From the NCBI RefSeq assembly GCF_013364235.1, contig NZ_CP054919.1:8213239-8277238 (forward strand): a DNA stretch of 64,000 bases, written 5' to 3'. Source of the stretch: Kitasatospora sp. NA04385. GTDB taxonomy: Bacteria > Actinomycetota > Actinomycetes > Streptomycetales > Streptomycetaceae. The notes under the pieces are model-generated. The model was not told where the DNA came from, searched no databases, and worked only from the letters and a program-made list of their open reading frames with translations. Position 1 is the first letter of the stretch; the number at the start of each line of letters is the position of its first letter. Positions 1 to 7,141 of the stretch are shown here, one piece after another. A program made the position numbers and the translations under genes.

Positions 1-619
1 CGTCCAGGTGCGCGCCGAACTCCGCCGAGCGGACCTCGGCGATCCGCTCGTGCCGGGCCACCCGGTCGGTCCAGGCGGCGTCGACGCCGAAGGCCGTGCC
101 CGCGAAGCCCAGCCGTCCGATCGCCTGCGGCACCTCGGGGTCGCCCGGGGCCAGCAGCCGCACCGGCTCGCCGAGGGCCGTGGTGTAGGGCGGGACGAAG
201 TACTCGGGGGGAAGCACCGTGCGGGTGTGCACCAGGGCGGCGACGGCGACCACCGAGCCGGTGCCCACCACGGCCTCCTGCAGCACGCTGATCGAGGTGG
301 CCAGGTAGCAGGCGCGTTCCACGGTGCAGCCCAGCAGGGTGGCGTGCGGGCCGACGAACACGTGGTCGCCGACCAGCACCGGCTGGTCGGCGGCGACGGC
401 CGAGGCGCGCAGGACGGCGTTCTCGCACACCACCGTCGCCTCGCCGATCTCGATTCGCGAACCCTCCGCGTCCAGCACCGCGCCGTACATCACCCGGGCG
501 CGCGGGCCGATCCGGACGTCACCGACCAGGGTGGCCGTCGGTGCGACGTACGCGGTGGGGTGGACCTGGGGGACGGCGCCCCGGTGTTCGAGCCGGAGGC
601 CCTGCGCATGTGTGGACAT
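1..619 (-). CDS. Gamma-carbonic-anhydrase-like hexapeptide-repeat protein (3' end outside window)
   Basis: The reverse frame reads without a stop from an ATG at 619 to the window edge, about 206 residues. It shows left-handed beta-helix hexapeptide periodicity (residues ~19-110: VHPTAYVAPTATLVGDVRIG, then IEIGEATVVCENAV and VLVGDHVFVGPHATLLGC), typical of gamma-class carbonic anhydrase-like and acyltransferase proteins. The C-terminal part (PPEYFVPPYTTALGEPVRLL) also fits that family. Of the three zinc histidines of the Cam-type enzymes, the strand that normally carries the first one reads CENAVLRA, with Arg where His is expected, and the second pair is only partly present (GPHATLLG). Carbonic anhydrase activity is therefore doubtful. 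An in-frame ATG at 631 is an alternative start; neither has a strong ribosome site. Confidence 0.8.
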   Translation of the reverse strand, partial: MSTHAQGLRLEHRGAVPQVHPTAYVAPTATLVGDVRIGPRARVMYGAVLDAEGSRIEIGEATVVCENAVLRASAVAADQPVLVGDHVFVGPHATLLGCTVERACYLATSISVLQEAVVGTGSVVAVAALVHTRTVLPPEYFVPPYTTALGEPVRLLAPGDPEVPQAIGRLGFAGTAFGVDAAWTDRVARHERIAEVRSAEFGAHLD

Positions 620-942
620 GCCCGCGATCATCGCGCACCACCGACCGGCCGGCTGGCGGGAATCGGACATGGCACACAAGGCTCCGGACCGGCGCGCACC
701 GCACACCACCGGCGCACCGCACGCCGTCCGAGCCCCCCGGCGCGGCACCTGCTGACGCACCGTCCGGGCGGGTGGGCGGCGGGCGGCAGGTGGGGCGGGA
801 AGCCGGGCGACGGGTCGGACGGCGGATCGAACGGCGGATCGAACGGTGGGGCGGGCGGGTAAAGCTCCGGTGTGGTCCGAGGGCGAACCGCTGTCGCGGA
901 GGGGGGTCGGCGCGCTACGGTCTGTGGTCTGGAGGTGGGCCG
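620..942. other. Intergenic region with low-complexity repeats, no gene seen
   Basis: This stretch separates the divergent carbonic-anhydrase-like and zinc-ribbon genes. Around 820-850 it holds a short direct repeat (GGCGGATCGAACGG twice). Long open frames here have arginine/proline-rich translations without family features and look like high-GC shadows. Promoters for both neighbours must lie here, but I see no clear -10/-35 pair. Confidence 0.5.
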
Positions 943-1104
943 ATGGTCGAGCAGCAGACCTGCCCGGGATGCGGTGGGGCGCGCGGGACGGAGAAGACGG
1001 AGCACTCCGTGGAGACCGACCAGCAGGGGAGGCAGCAGCCGGTGCAGCGCAGCTACTGGTCACCGTGCTCGGTGTGCGGCGGCGCGGGGGTGGTGCAGCG
1101 ATGA
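943..1104 (+). CDS. Small CxxC zinc-ribbon protein
   Basis: This 53-residue protein has two CxxCGG knuckles, C7-C10 (TCPGCGGARG) and C42-C45 (CSVCGGAG). The spacing and the glycines resemble a minimal DnaJ-type zinc finger, so it probably folds around one zinc ion. The middle is charged and Gln-rich. ATG 943 is preceded by GGAGGTGG, a good ribosome site. The stop overlaps the start of the next gene (ATGA, 1101-1104), so the two are translationally coupled. Similar small proteins are common in streptomycetes without a known function; a role in binding a partner protein or nucleic acid is a guess. Confidence 0.72.
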   Translation: MVEQQTCPGCGGARGTEKTEHSVETDQQGRQQPVQRSYWSPCSVCGGAGVVQR

Positions 1105-1424
1105 GGCTGCTCTTCGTCTGCCAGGCCTGTGGCTGTCACTACCTGGTGCCGGTGGGCCTGGACTACCCCGACGGCGGTCGGGCCAGCGCGGTCTGGTGCT
1201 CCTCCTGCCAGCGTGCCGCTGCCGAACGCGGTGCCACCGAACCCGTCGAACTCGCCGCCGTCGCCGTCCTGTTGGCCGTCCGTGCGCTCAAGGCGGACCT
1301 CGCCGCCCGCCCCTCCCCGGCCGCCGCCGGGCAGTCGGCCCGGCCGGACCGGCGCCCCAGCCGTCCCGCGATCAGCTCCCGGGGCCGCACCCACCCGGCG
1401 GCCACCCGGACCAGGCTGGCCTGA
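1101..1424 (+). CDS. Small cysteine-rich protein coupled to zinc-ribbon gene
   Basis: A 107-residue protein starts in the ATGA overlap with the upstream zinc-ribbon gene. Its first 40 residues hold C7xxC10xC12 and C33xxC36, a rubredoxin-like zinc-ribbon arrangement. Residues ~45-70 are hydrophobic and alanine-rich and may form a helix. The last 40 residues are Arg/Pro-rich and probably disordered. I do not recognise a named family. The four-base overlap implies that it is made together with its neighbour, and both may bind the same partner. Confidence 0.62.
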   Translation: MRLLFVCQACGCHYLVPVGLDYPDGGRASAVWCSSCQRAAAERGATEPVELAAVAVLLAVRALKADLAARPSPAAAGQSARPDRRPSRPAISSRGRTHPAATRTRLA

Positions 1425-1460
1425 GCCCGGTCGGCGCCGGGGCGGAGCACCGGCCCGTCA

Positions 1461-1501
1461 GTTTGCCCCAGAGGCAAACCGGCTGGCATGCCGTCAGCCG
1501 G
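1461..1501. terminator. Two small adjacent hairpins between convergent genes
   Basis: GTTTGCC (1461-1467) pairs with GGCAAAC (1473-1479), and CCGGCTG (1479-1485) pairs with CAGCCGG (1495-1501). They sit in the gap between convergent genes ending at 1424 and 1605, where a terminator is expected. Stems are only 7 bp and no U-run follows, so the call is tentative. Confidence 0.35.
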
Positions 1502-1604
1502 ACGGGTGGTCAATTCGGCCGGTCCGGGCGACTGATCGGCATGGCCGGTCCGTGTGCTTTGTGTGACAGAACGGTGTGGCGGGCACGCGGGCGAGCGTGG
1601 CAGG

Positions 1605-2156
1605 TCAGCGCGGCCGCTCGGTGCGCCCGGGGGCGTGGCGCACCGTGCGCGGGCCGAGCAGCTCCGCGCCCAGGGCGGCGACCCGTTCGCGCAGTTCCCG
1701 GTCGGCCGTCACCACCAGCAGTCGACGTCCCGGAGCCGATCCAGACCCGGGCCCGGTCTCGGAGCCGAGCCCGGGCCCGGGCGAGGCGTCGGACGAGGCC
1801 CCGGCCCCGGATGCCGACTCCTCGGCGACCAGTTCCACGATCCGGTCGTCGCCGCTGCCGGGTGCCGACACCACCCGCACCCCCGGGACCGGCTCGACGC
1901 CGCGCGCCGCACCCTCCACCACCAGCACCACCGTCAACGGCCCCGGCAGCCCGGGCAGTCCGTCCGCGGCGACGTCCACCAGCGCGTCGCGCAGCCGCTC
2001 GGCCGCGCCCCGGCGGTCCCGCCACCACCCGTCCGGGACGGAGCCGACGACGTTGGCGCCGTCCACCACCAGCAGCGGGGGCGGTGCGGCGGGGAGCGGG
2101 GAGGGGGAACCGGAAGGGGTGTCGGCGGGTCGTTCCACAGTCGCCAAGCCTGCCAC
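1605..2156 (-). CDS. NYN (YacP-like) domain protein, putative RNA nuclease
   Basis: About 183 residues. The N-terminal strand PPLLVVDGANVVGS followed by WWRDRRGAAERL is the hallmark of the actinobacterial NYN/YacP branch of PIN-like nucleases; the Asp in VVDGAN is an expected metal ligand. Later PIN-fold pieces are present: GSGDDRIVELV (acidic pair) and RRLLVVTADRELRERVAALGAELLGP. Between these two conserved strands lies a Gly/Ser/Pro-rich insert (roughly 1735-1800) coded by short GC-rich repeats. The start is uncertain: GTG at 2156, TTG at 2147 and GTG at 2138 are in frame and none has a strong ribosome site. Family members are inferred to act on RNA; the target is unknown. Confidence 0.75.
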   Translation of the reverse strand: MAGLATVERPADTPSGSPSPLPAAPPPLLVVDGANVVGSVPDGWWRDRRGAAERLRDALVDVAADGLPGLPGPLTVVLVVEGAARGVEPVPGVRVVSAPGSGDDRIVELVAEESASGAGASSDASPGPGLGSETGPGSGSAPGRRLLVVTADRELRERVAALGAELLGPRTVRHAPGRTERPR

Positions 2157-2368
2157 GGGAGGCCGGAGCGCGGGGCGACCACAGGCCGGGTGCAGGGCGG
2201 GGGAGCGGGTCGGCGGGCCGCCGGCCGGGCGGAAGCGTCGGATATCGCGGCGGAAGGGAAAAGTCCGGGTAAAAAGCAATCGGCACCTTGGTTCGTACCA
2301 ACCCGCTACTGGGCGGTATTGTCTCTGCGGCAAACTCGCACGTGCATTCGTTCCCGATCGGACCCTCC

Positions 2369-3166
2369 ATGAACCACGGCACCACAGCCCACCTCGACGG
2401 TTTTCAGTACGGGTGGGTGAACCCCGTGGTGGCGTACCTCATCGCCTGCGTGGGAGCCGCGATCGGGCTGCGCTGCACCGCGCGGGCCATGACCCTGCGG
2501 CCGCAGAAGCGTTTCGGCTGGCTGGCGCTGGCCGCCGGTGCGTTCGGGTGCGGCATCTGGTCCATGCACTTCATCGCGATGCTCGGCTTCATGGTCGGCT
2601 CCTCCAGCCTGGTCTACGACATCCCGCTCACCCTGCTGAGCCTGCTGGTGGCCGTCGTCGTGGTCGGCCTCGGCATCGGCATCGTCGGCTACCGGGGCAA
2701 GAGCACCGGCACCCTGCTGGTCAGCGGCGTCCTCACCGGCTGCGGCGTCGCCGTCATGCACTACCTCGGCATGGCCGCGATGCAGGTCGAGGGCCGGGTC
2801 TCGTACGACGTCCTGCTGGTCGTCGCCTCCGTCGCGATCGCCATCGCCGCCGCCACCACCGCGCTGTGGATGACGCTCAACGTCAAGGGCCTGCCCTCCG
2901 CGCTCGGTTCCGCGGCGGTCGCCGGCGTCGCGGTGGTCGCCATGCACTACACCGCGATGGCCGCCGTCACCGTCACGCTCGACGGCCGCCCCCTCGGCGG
3001 CGGCACGCCCGCCTCGCAGTTCATCCTGCCGCTGGCCGTCGGCATCATGGTCGTCCTGGCCGTCGCGGGCATCGCCATCGCCCTCTCCCCGCAGGACCCG
3101 GAGCACGGCGAAGGCCCCGCGGTGGAGCCGATCCGGGTCGACCTGTTCGGCCAGGAGCGCTACTGA
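2369..3166 (+). CDS. MHYT-domain integral membrane sensor
   Basis: A 265-residue membrane protein with about seven hydrophobic segments. Three MHYT-type motifs lie at residues 66-71 (MHFIAM), 130-135 (MHYLGM) and 192-197 (MHYTAM), each near a membrane face. In this family the Met/His residues are proposed to bind copper and to sense a diatomic gas. Here the domain stands alone, with no GGDEF/EAL output domain, and only a short C-terminal tail follows. I chose ATG 2369 because the sequence upstream in the same frame is not membrane-like. Its output partner is not evident from the neighbours. Confidence 0.88.
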   Translation: MNHGTTAHLDGFQYGWVNPVVAYLIACVGAAIGLRCTARAMTLRPQKRFGWLALAAGAFGCGIWSMHFIAMLGFMVGSSSLVYDIPLTLLSLLVAVVVVGLGIGIVGYRGKSTGTLLVSGVLTGCGVAVMHYLGMAAMQVEGRVSYDVLLVVASVAIAIAAATTALWMTLNVKGLPSALGSAAVAGVAVVAMHYTAMAAVTVTLDGRPLGGGTPASQFILPLAVGIMVVLAVAGIAIALSPQDPEHGEGPAVEPIRVDLFGQERY

Positions 3167-3210
3167 CCCCCGCGCGCCTGGCGTCCCGCGCGCTCCGCAT
3201 CTCGCACCAG

Positions 3211-3257
3211 CGGCAGGGCCCCGGGACGGACGACTCGTCCGTCCCGGGGCCCTGCCG
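3211..3257. terminator. Strong bidirectional terminator (perfect 23-bp inverted repeat)
   Basis: Positions 3211-3233 are exactly complementary to 3235-3257 with one base between them, so a long hairpin would form on either strand. It lies between the convergent MHYT and AraC genes and should stop both transcripts. Confidence 0.85.
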
Positions 3258-3277
3258 CCGTCTCGGATGAGCGAAGG

Positions 3278-4225
3278 TCAGCCCCCGGCGTGCAGCCCGC
3301 GCCAGGCGGACGGGGTGAGGCCGCGGGTGCGCTTGAAGGCGGTGCTGAAGGCGAACGCGTCCCGGTAGCCGACCCGGCGGGCGACGGCGGCGACGGTCGC
3401 GTCGGTGTCCCGGAGCAGGTCCGCCGCCAGGACCATCCGCCAGGCGGTCAGGTGGGCGAGCGGGGGCTCGCCGACCGCGCGGGTGAACTGGGCGGCGAAG
3501 GCCGTGCGGGAGCGGCCCACCCGGGCGGCGAGTTCGGCGACCGTCCAGCGGCGGTCCGGCTCGGCGTGCAGCAGCCGGATCGCCTCGCCCACCGCCGGGA
3601 CGCCCAACGCGGCGGGCCAGGAAGGGAGTCCGGCGTCCGGGCGGGTGCACCAGGCGCGCAGGGCGAGCACCAGGGCCAGGTCGAGCAGCCGGTCCAGGAC
3701 GGCCTCCTGCCCAGGGTCCTGCCGGGCCGTCTCGGCGGCGAGCAGCCGCAGGGCCGTTCCCGTCCCCTCCCCGGCGGGCACCACGGCCAGCGGCGGGAGC
3801 AGCCCCAGCAGGTGCGCGCCCGCCGCGCCCCGGAACTCGTAGGCGCCGTGCAGCAGCGTCGTCGCACCGGGCAGGCCGTCGCCGTACGTGCGCGGCCCGA
3901 GGCTGCGGTCGGCGGCCGCGGCGGGGTCGACGACCTGCTTGGCCCCGGCGCGGATCAGCACCTGCGGCGCCGTGTCGGGCCGGTCCGCCAGGACGTACCG
4001 CCCGGCGGCGCCGCGGACCAGGGCGAGGTCCCCGGGGGCGAGCAGCGCGGGCGGGTCGGACGGGCGCTCCGCGAAGCGGACGGAGGCGGGGCCGTCCAGC
4101 GCGGCGACCACGGTCAGCGCGGGCGGGTCCGCGAAGGCCACCGACCACGGCGGCCGCTGGACGAGCTGGTGCACCCGGGCGTGCTGGGCGCGGGCCCGGT
4201 GCAGCAGATCGCTCAGGACGTCCAT
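3278..4225 (-). CDS. AraC-family transcriptional regulator with cupin-type sensor domain
   Basis: 315 residues. The N-terminal ~185 residues fit the cupin AraC-binding domain (WSVAFADPPALTVVAALDG, then LLAPGDLALVRG). Residues ~215-312 hold two helix-turn-helix units: AELAARVGRSRTAFAAQFTRAVGEPPLAHLTAWRM, then VAAVARRVGYRDAFAFSTAFKRTRGLTP, the classic AraC signature. The gene is divergent from the NmrA-like oxidoreductase (4415) with about 190 bp between starts. This is the usual arrangement for a regulator acting on its neighbour, probably through the tandem repeat at 4316-4339. The ligand is unknown. Confidence 0.9.
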   Translation of the reverse strand: MDVLSDLLHRARAQHARVHQLVQRPPWSVAFADPPALTVVAALDGPASVRFAERPSDPPALLAPGDLALVRGAAGRYVLADRPDTAPQVLIRAGAKQVVDPAAAADRSLGPRTYGDGLPGATTLLHGAYEFRGAAGAHLLGLLPPLAVVPAGEGTGTALRLLAAETARQDPGQEAVLDRLLDLALVLALRAWCTRPDAGLPSWPAALGVPAVGEAIRLLHAEPDRRWTVAELAARVGRSRTAFAAQFTRAVGEPPLAHLTAWRMVLAADLLRDTDATVAAVARRVGYRDAFAFSTAFKRTRGLTPSAWRGLHAGG

Positions 4226-4315
4226 GACCGGCCAGGCTAGCCGCCCCGGTGACGGCGCGTCACCGGGCGGGGGCGCGCGGACGCCGGCCGGTGGACGGTC
4301 CGGCGGCCGGTCTAG

Positions 4316-4339
4316 CGGCAGATCCGGCGGCAGATCCGG
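4316..4339. promoter_or_regulatory. Tandem 12-bp direct repeat, candidate AraC operator
   Basis: CGGCAGATCCGG occurs twice head to tail (4316-4327 and 4328-4339), midway between the divergent AraC and NmrA-like genes. AraC-family proteins usually bind direct repeats, so this is a reasonable operator. Assignment rests on position and symmetry only. Confidence 0.5.
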
Positions 4340-4414
4340 CCGTCGGGACGTTCACGAAGGAATCCGGGACGCGAACCCATGGGACGTCCCGGCCCGGCGG
4401 GGTTGGCTGGAGGC

Positions 4415-5266
4415 ATGAACGACATCCTCGTACTCGGCGGCACCGGCACCACCGGACGCCGCGTCGCCCGCCGCCTCACCGCCCGGGGCCACCGCGTCCG
4501 CACCGCCGCCCGCACCGGCGGCGACCACCGCCTCGACCTGGACGACCCCGCGGGCTGGGCCCCCGCGCTCGACCGGGTGACGGCGCTCTACCTGGTCGAA
4601 CCCGAACTGCGCCCCCGCACCGACCGGCGCGAGCGCCTCCCGCTGCTGGTGGACCACGCCGTCGCCGCAGGCGTCCGGCGGCTGGTGCTGCTCTCCGCGC
4701 ACGGCGTCGGCGAGGCCGACGACAGCCACCCGCTCAAGGCCGCCGAACGGGCGGTGCGGGACAGCGGTGTCGACTGGACGATCCTGCGGCCGGGCTGGTT
4801 CGCCCAGAACTTCAGCGAGACCTTCTGGCGCCCGGCCGTCCTGGCCGGTGTCCTGGCCTTTCCCGCCGGGGACGGGCGCACCGCGTTCGTCGACGCCGAG
4901 GACATCGCCGAGGTGGCCGCCACGGCCCTCACCGAGGACGGCGACCGGCACGCCGGGCAGGCCTACCAGCTGACCGGCCCGCGGGCGATCGGCTTCGACG
5001 AGGCGGCCGCCCTGATCGCCGCCGCCACCGGCCGGGCGCTGCGCCACCAGGACGTCACCGCCGAGGAGTTCGTGGCCGCCGCCACCGCCCACGGCACCCC
5101 CGCCGAGGCCGCCCGGCGGCTGGCCGGCCTGCTGACCGACATCCGCGAGGGCCGCGGGGCGGAGGTCTCCGACGGCGTCGAACGGGCACTCGGCCGGCCG
5201 GCCCGCTCCTTCGAGGAGCACGTCACCCGGGCCGCCGCGGCCGGGTGCTGGACACCCGCGGTCTGA
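4415..5266 (+). CDS. NmrA-like NAD(P)-binding oxidoreductase
   Basis: 283 residues of the atypical short-chain dehydrogenase (NmrA/QOR2-like) family. The Rossmann motif is at the very start (ILVLGGTGTTGRRVARRL, residues 4-21), followed by VRRLVLLSAHGV and by VDWTILRPGWFAQNF, which is typical of NmrA_NAD-binding proteins. There is no classical Tyr-Lys catalytic pair, so it may be a redox sensor or a quinone/NADPH-binding reductase. ATG 4415 follows GGAGGC. It is divergent from the AraC gene, which likely controls it. Confidence 0.85.
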   Translation: MNDILVLGGTGTTGRRVARRLTARGHRVRTAARTGGDHRLDLDDPAGWAPALDRVTALYLVEPELRPRTDRRERLPLLVDHAVAAGVRRLVLLSAHGVGEADDSHPLKAAERAVRDSGVDWTILRPGWFAQNFSETFWRPAVLAGVLAFPAGDGRTAFVDAEDIAEVAATALTEDGDRHAGQAYQLTGPRAIGFDEAAALIAAATGRALRHQDVTAEEFVAAATAHGTPAEAARRLAGLLTDIREGRGAEVSDGVERALGRPARSFEEHVTRAAAAGCWTPAV

Positions 5267-5403
5267 ACGAAGCTCCGGCCGACCAGCGGGCGAGGCTGGA
5301 TCCGCCGGAAGGCGGGCCGGGGAGCGGGCCGGACGGGGCGATGGCCGGATCTGCCAGAACGGTGTCATTGCGGACACCCGGCGGGGACGCCGAGGATGGG
5401 GGC

Positions 5404-6399
5404 ATGTCCTCCAACCGCCGCGTGGTGATCGCGGTCTTCCCGGACGTCGACCTGCTCGACGTCACCGGCCCCGCCGAGGTGTTCGCCCTGGCCGGGCGGG
5501 AGAGCGGCGGCCGGGCGGGCTACCGGGTGGAACTCGCCGGACCGGCGGAAGGACTGGTCCGCACCTCCGCCGGCGTCCGGCTCGCGGTCGACCTGACGTT
5601 CGACCAGGTCACCGGCCCCGTCGACACCCTGCTGGTGCCGGGCGCGGTCGAACCGGGACCGGACGGGGAGGGGCCCCAACCGCGGATCGACCGCGAGGTG
5701 GTGGCCTGGGTGGAACGGACCGCCCCCACGGCCCGGCGGGTCGCCTCGGTCTGCGTAGGCGCCCACCTGCTGGCCGCCGCCGGGCTGCTCGACGGTCGAC
5801 GCGCCACCACCCACTGGTCGACGGCGGCCCGGCTCGCCGCCGACCACCCGGAGGTCACGGTCGACCCCGACCCGATCTTCGTCCGGTCCGGGAGGATCTG
5901 GACCGGCGCCGGGATCAGCGCCTGCATGGACCTCGCCCTGGCCCTGGTCGCCGAGGACCACGGCGAGGAACTGGCGATGGCCGTCGCCCGGCAACTGGTC
6001 ATGTACCTCAAGCGGCAGGGCGGCCAGAGCCAGTTCTCCGTCCCGCTCAGCACCCCGCCCGCCTCCCGCCGGGACATCGACGACCTGCGCCTGCACATCG
6101 CCGAACACCCGGACGCCGACCTCTCCGCGGGCGCGCTGGCCGCCCGGATGTGCCTGAGCGAACGCCACTTCGCCCGGGTGTTCCGGCAGGAGACCGGCAC
6201 CACCCCGGCGGCGTACGTCGAAGCGGTGCGGCTGGAGGCGGCCCGGCGGCTGCTGGAGGGCACCGACCAGCCGCTCGAACAGGTCGCCACCGCCAGCGGC
6301 CTCGGCTCCGTCGAGACCCTCCACCGCACGCTGCGCCGCCGCCTGGGCACGACACCGGCCGCGTACCGCAAGCGCTTCCGCGTGACGAGCGGCCCGTAG
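5404..6399 (+). CDS. GlxA-family AraC regulator (DJ-1/PfpI domain plus HTH)
   Basis: 331 residues. Residues 5-185 form a DJ-1/PfpI-like class I amidotransferase domain: VVIAVFPDVDLLDVTGPAEVF at the start, with C117 in the nucleophile-elbow segment SVCVGAHLLAAAGLL. Residues ~215-325 hold two AraC-type HTH units (SAGALAARMCLSERHFARVF and LEQVATASGLGSVETLHRTLRR). This is the GlxA regulator architecture. The next gene, a cysteine hydrolase, is a frequent partner of GlxA regulators and is probably its target. The 112-bp gap between them holds a short tandem repeat. Confidence 0.9.
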   Translation: MSSNRRVVIAVFPDVDLLDVTGPAEVFALAGRESGGRAGYRVELAGPAEGLVRTSAGVRLAVDLTFDQVTGPVDTLLVPGAVEPGPDGEGPQPRIDREVVAWVERTAPTARRVASVCVGAHLLAAAGLLDGRRATTHWSTAARLAADHPEVTVDPDPIFVRSGRIWTGAGISACMDLALALVAEDHGEELAMAVARQLVMYLKRQGGQSQFSVPLSTPPASRRDIDDLRLHIAEHPDADLSAGALAARMCLSERHFARVFRQETGTTPAAYVEAVRLEAARRLLEGTDQPLEQVATASGLGSVETLHRTLRRRLGTTPAAYRKRFRVTSGP

Positions 6400-6443
6400 G
6401 CGGACACCCGGGCCCCGCCGTTCTTCCCGACCGCCCACAGCCC

Positions 6444-6491
6444 GACCACCCACAACTCCGACCACCCACAACTCCGACCACCCACAACTCC
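6444..6491. repeat. Three tandem 16-bp repeats upstream of cysteine hydrolase
   Basis: The unit GACCACCCACAACTCC is repeated exactly three times (6444-6459, 6460-6475, 6476-6491), with degenerate copies on both sides. It fills the leader between the GlxA regulator and the cysteine hydrolase. It could be a direct-repeat operator or a slipped-strand expansion. Confidence 0.75.
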
Positions 6492-6511
6492 GATCGCCCA
6501 CCCACAGAGAG

Positions 6512-7141
6512 ATGAGTGACATGAGCATGAAAGAAACGTCCGCCACGCTGCGCACCGTGATCGGCCTGGACGGTGCGCCGCCCCGGCTCGCGGAGTCGAC
6601 GCTGGTGCTGATCGACTACCAGAACACCTACCGGGAGGGCGTGATGGCGCTGGAGGGCGCCGAGGAGGCGCTCGCGGCCGGGGCGCGGCTGCTGGCGGCG
6701 GCCCGGGCGGCCGGCGCGCCGGTGGTGCACGTGGTCAACGACGGCGGGCCGGGGACGCCGTACGACATCCGGGCCGAGATCGGGGCGATCAGCGCGCCGG
6801 TCGCCCCGGCCGCCGGGGAGCGGGTGGTGGTGAAGACCTTCCCCGACGCCTTCCACGCGACCGAACTGGCCGAGGTGCTAGGCGAGTTGGACGGGGACGG
6901 ACCGCGGCGCGACCTGGTGCTGGCCGGCTTCATGACGCACATGTGCGTGGCGTTCACCGCGCAGGGGGCGTTCCGCGAGGGGTGGCGGCCGACGGTGGTC
7001 GCCGAGGCGTGCGCGACCCGGACGCTGCCGGGGCCGGACGGCCGGGCCGTGCCCGCCGCCCAGCTGCACGCCGCGGCGCTGGCGACCGTCGGCGACCTGT
7101 ACGGGACGGTGGTGGCCGAGGTCGCCGACCTCACCGGGTGA
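6512..7141 (+). CDS. Isochorismatase-like cysteine hydrolase
   Basis: 209 residues of the isochorismatase/nicotinamidase superfamily. The Asp-Lys-Cys catalytic triad is visible: D35 in LVLIDYQN, K108 in VVVKTFPDAF and C145 in FMTHMCV. A following THMCV-type cis-peptide region is normal for the fold. Likely substrates are amides or isochorismate-like compounds; family membership does not decide which. ATG 6512 has AGAGAG upstream; ATG 6524 is an alternative. It follows a GlxA regulator that probably controls it, and its stop overlaps the convergent MFS gene by 11 bp. Confidence 0.88.
   Translation: MSDMSMKETSATLRTVIGLDGAPPRLAESTLVLIDYQNTYREGVMALEGAEEALAAGARLLAAARAAGAPVVHVVNDGGPGTPYDIRAEIGAISAPVAPAAGERVVVKTFPDAFHATELAEVLGELDGDGPRRDLVLAGFMTHMCVAFTAQGAFREGWRPTVVAEACATRTLPGPDGRAVPAAQLHAAALATVGDLYGTVVAEVADLTG

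Noticed and set aside
5267-5403. Extra gene between NmrA-like and GlxA genes
   Set aside because: The long plus-strand frame through this gap is an extension of the GlxA frame without protein-like composition.
6444-6491. Possible CRISPR-like repeat array
   Set aside because: Units are directly adjacent with no spacers; it is a simple tandem repeat. The same holds for 53304-53365 and 49718-49756.
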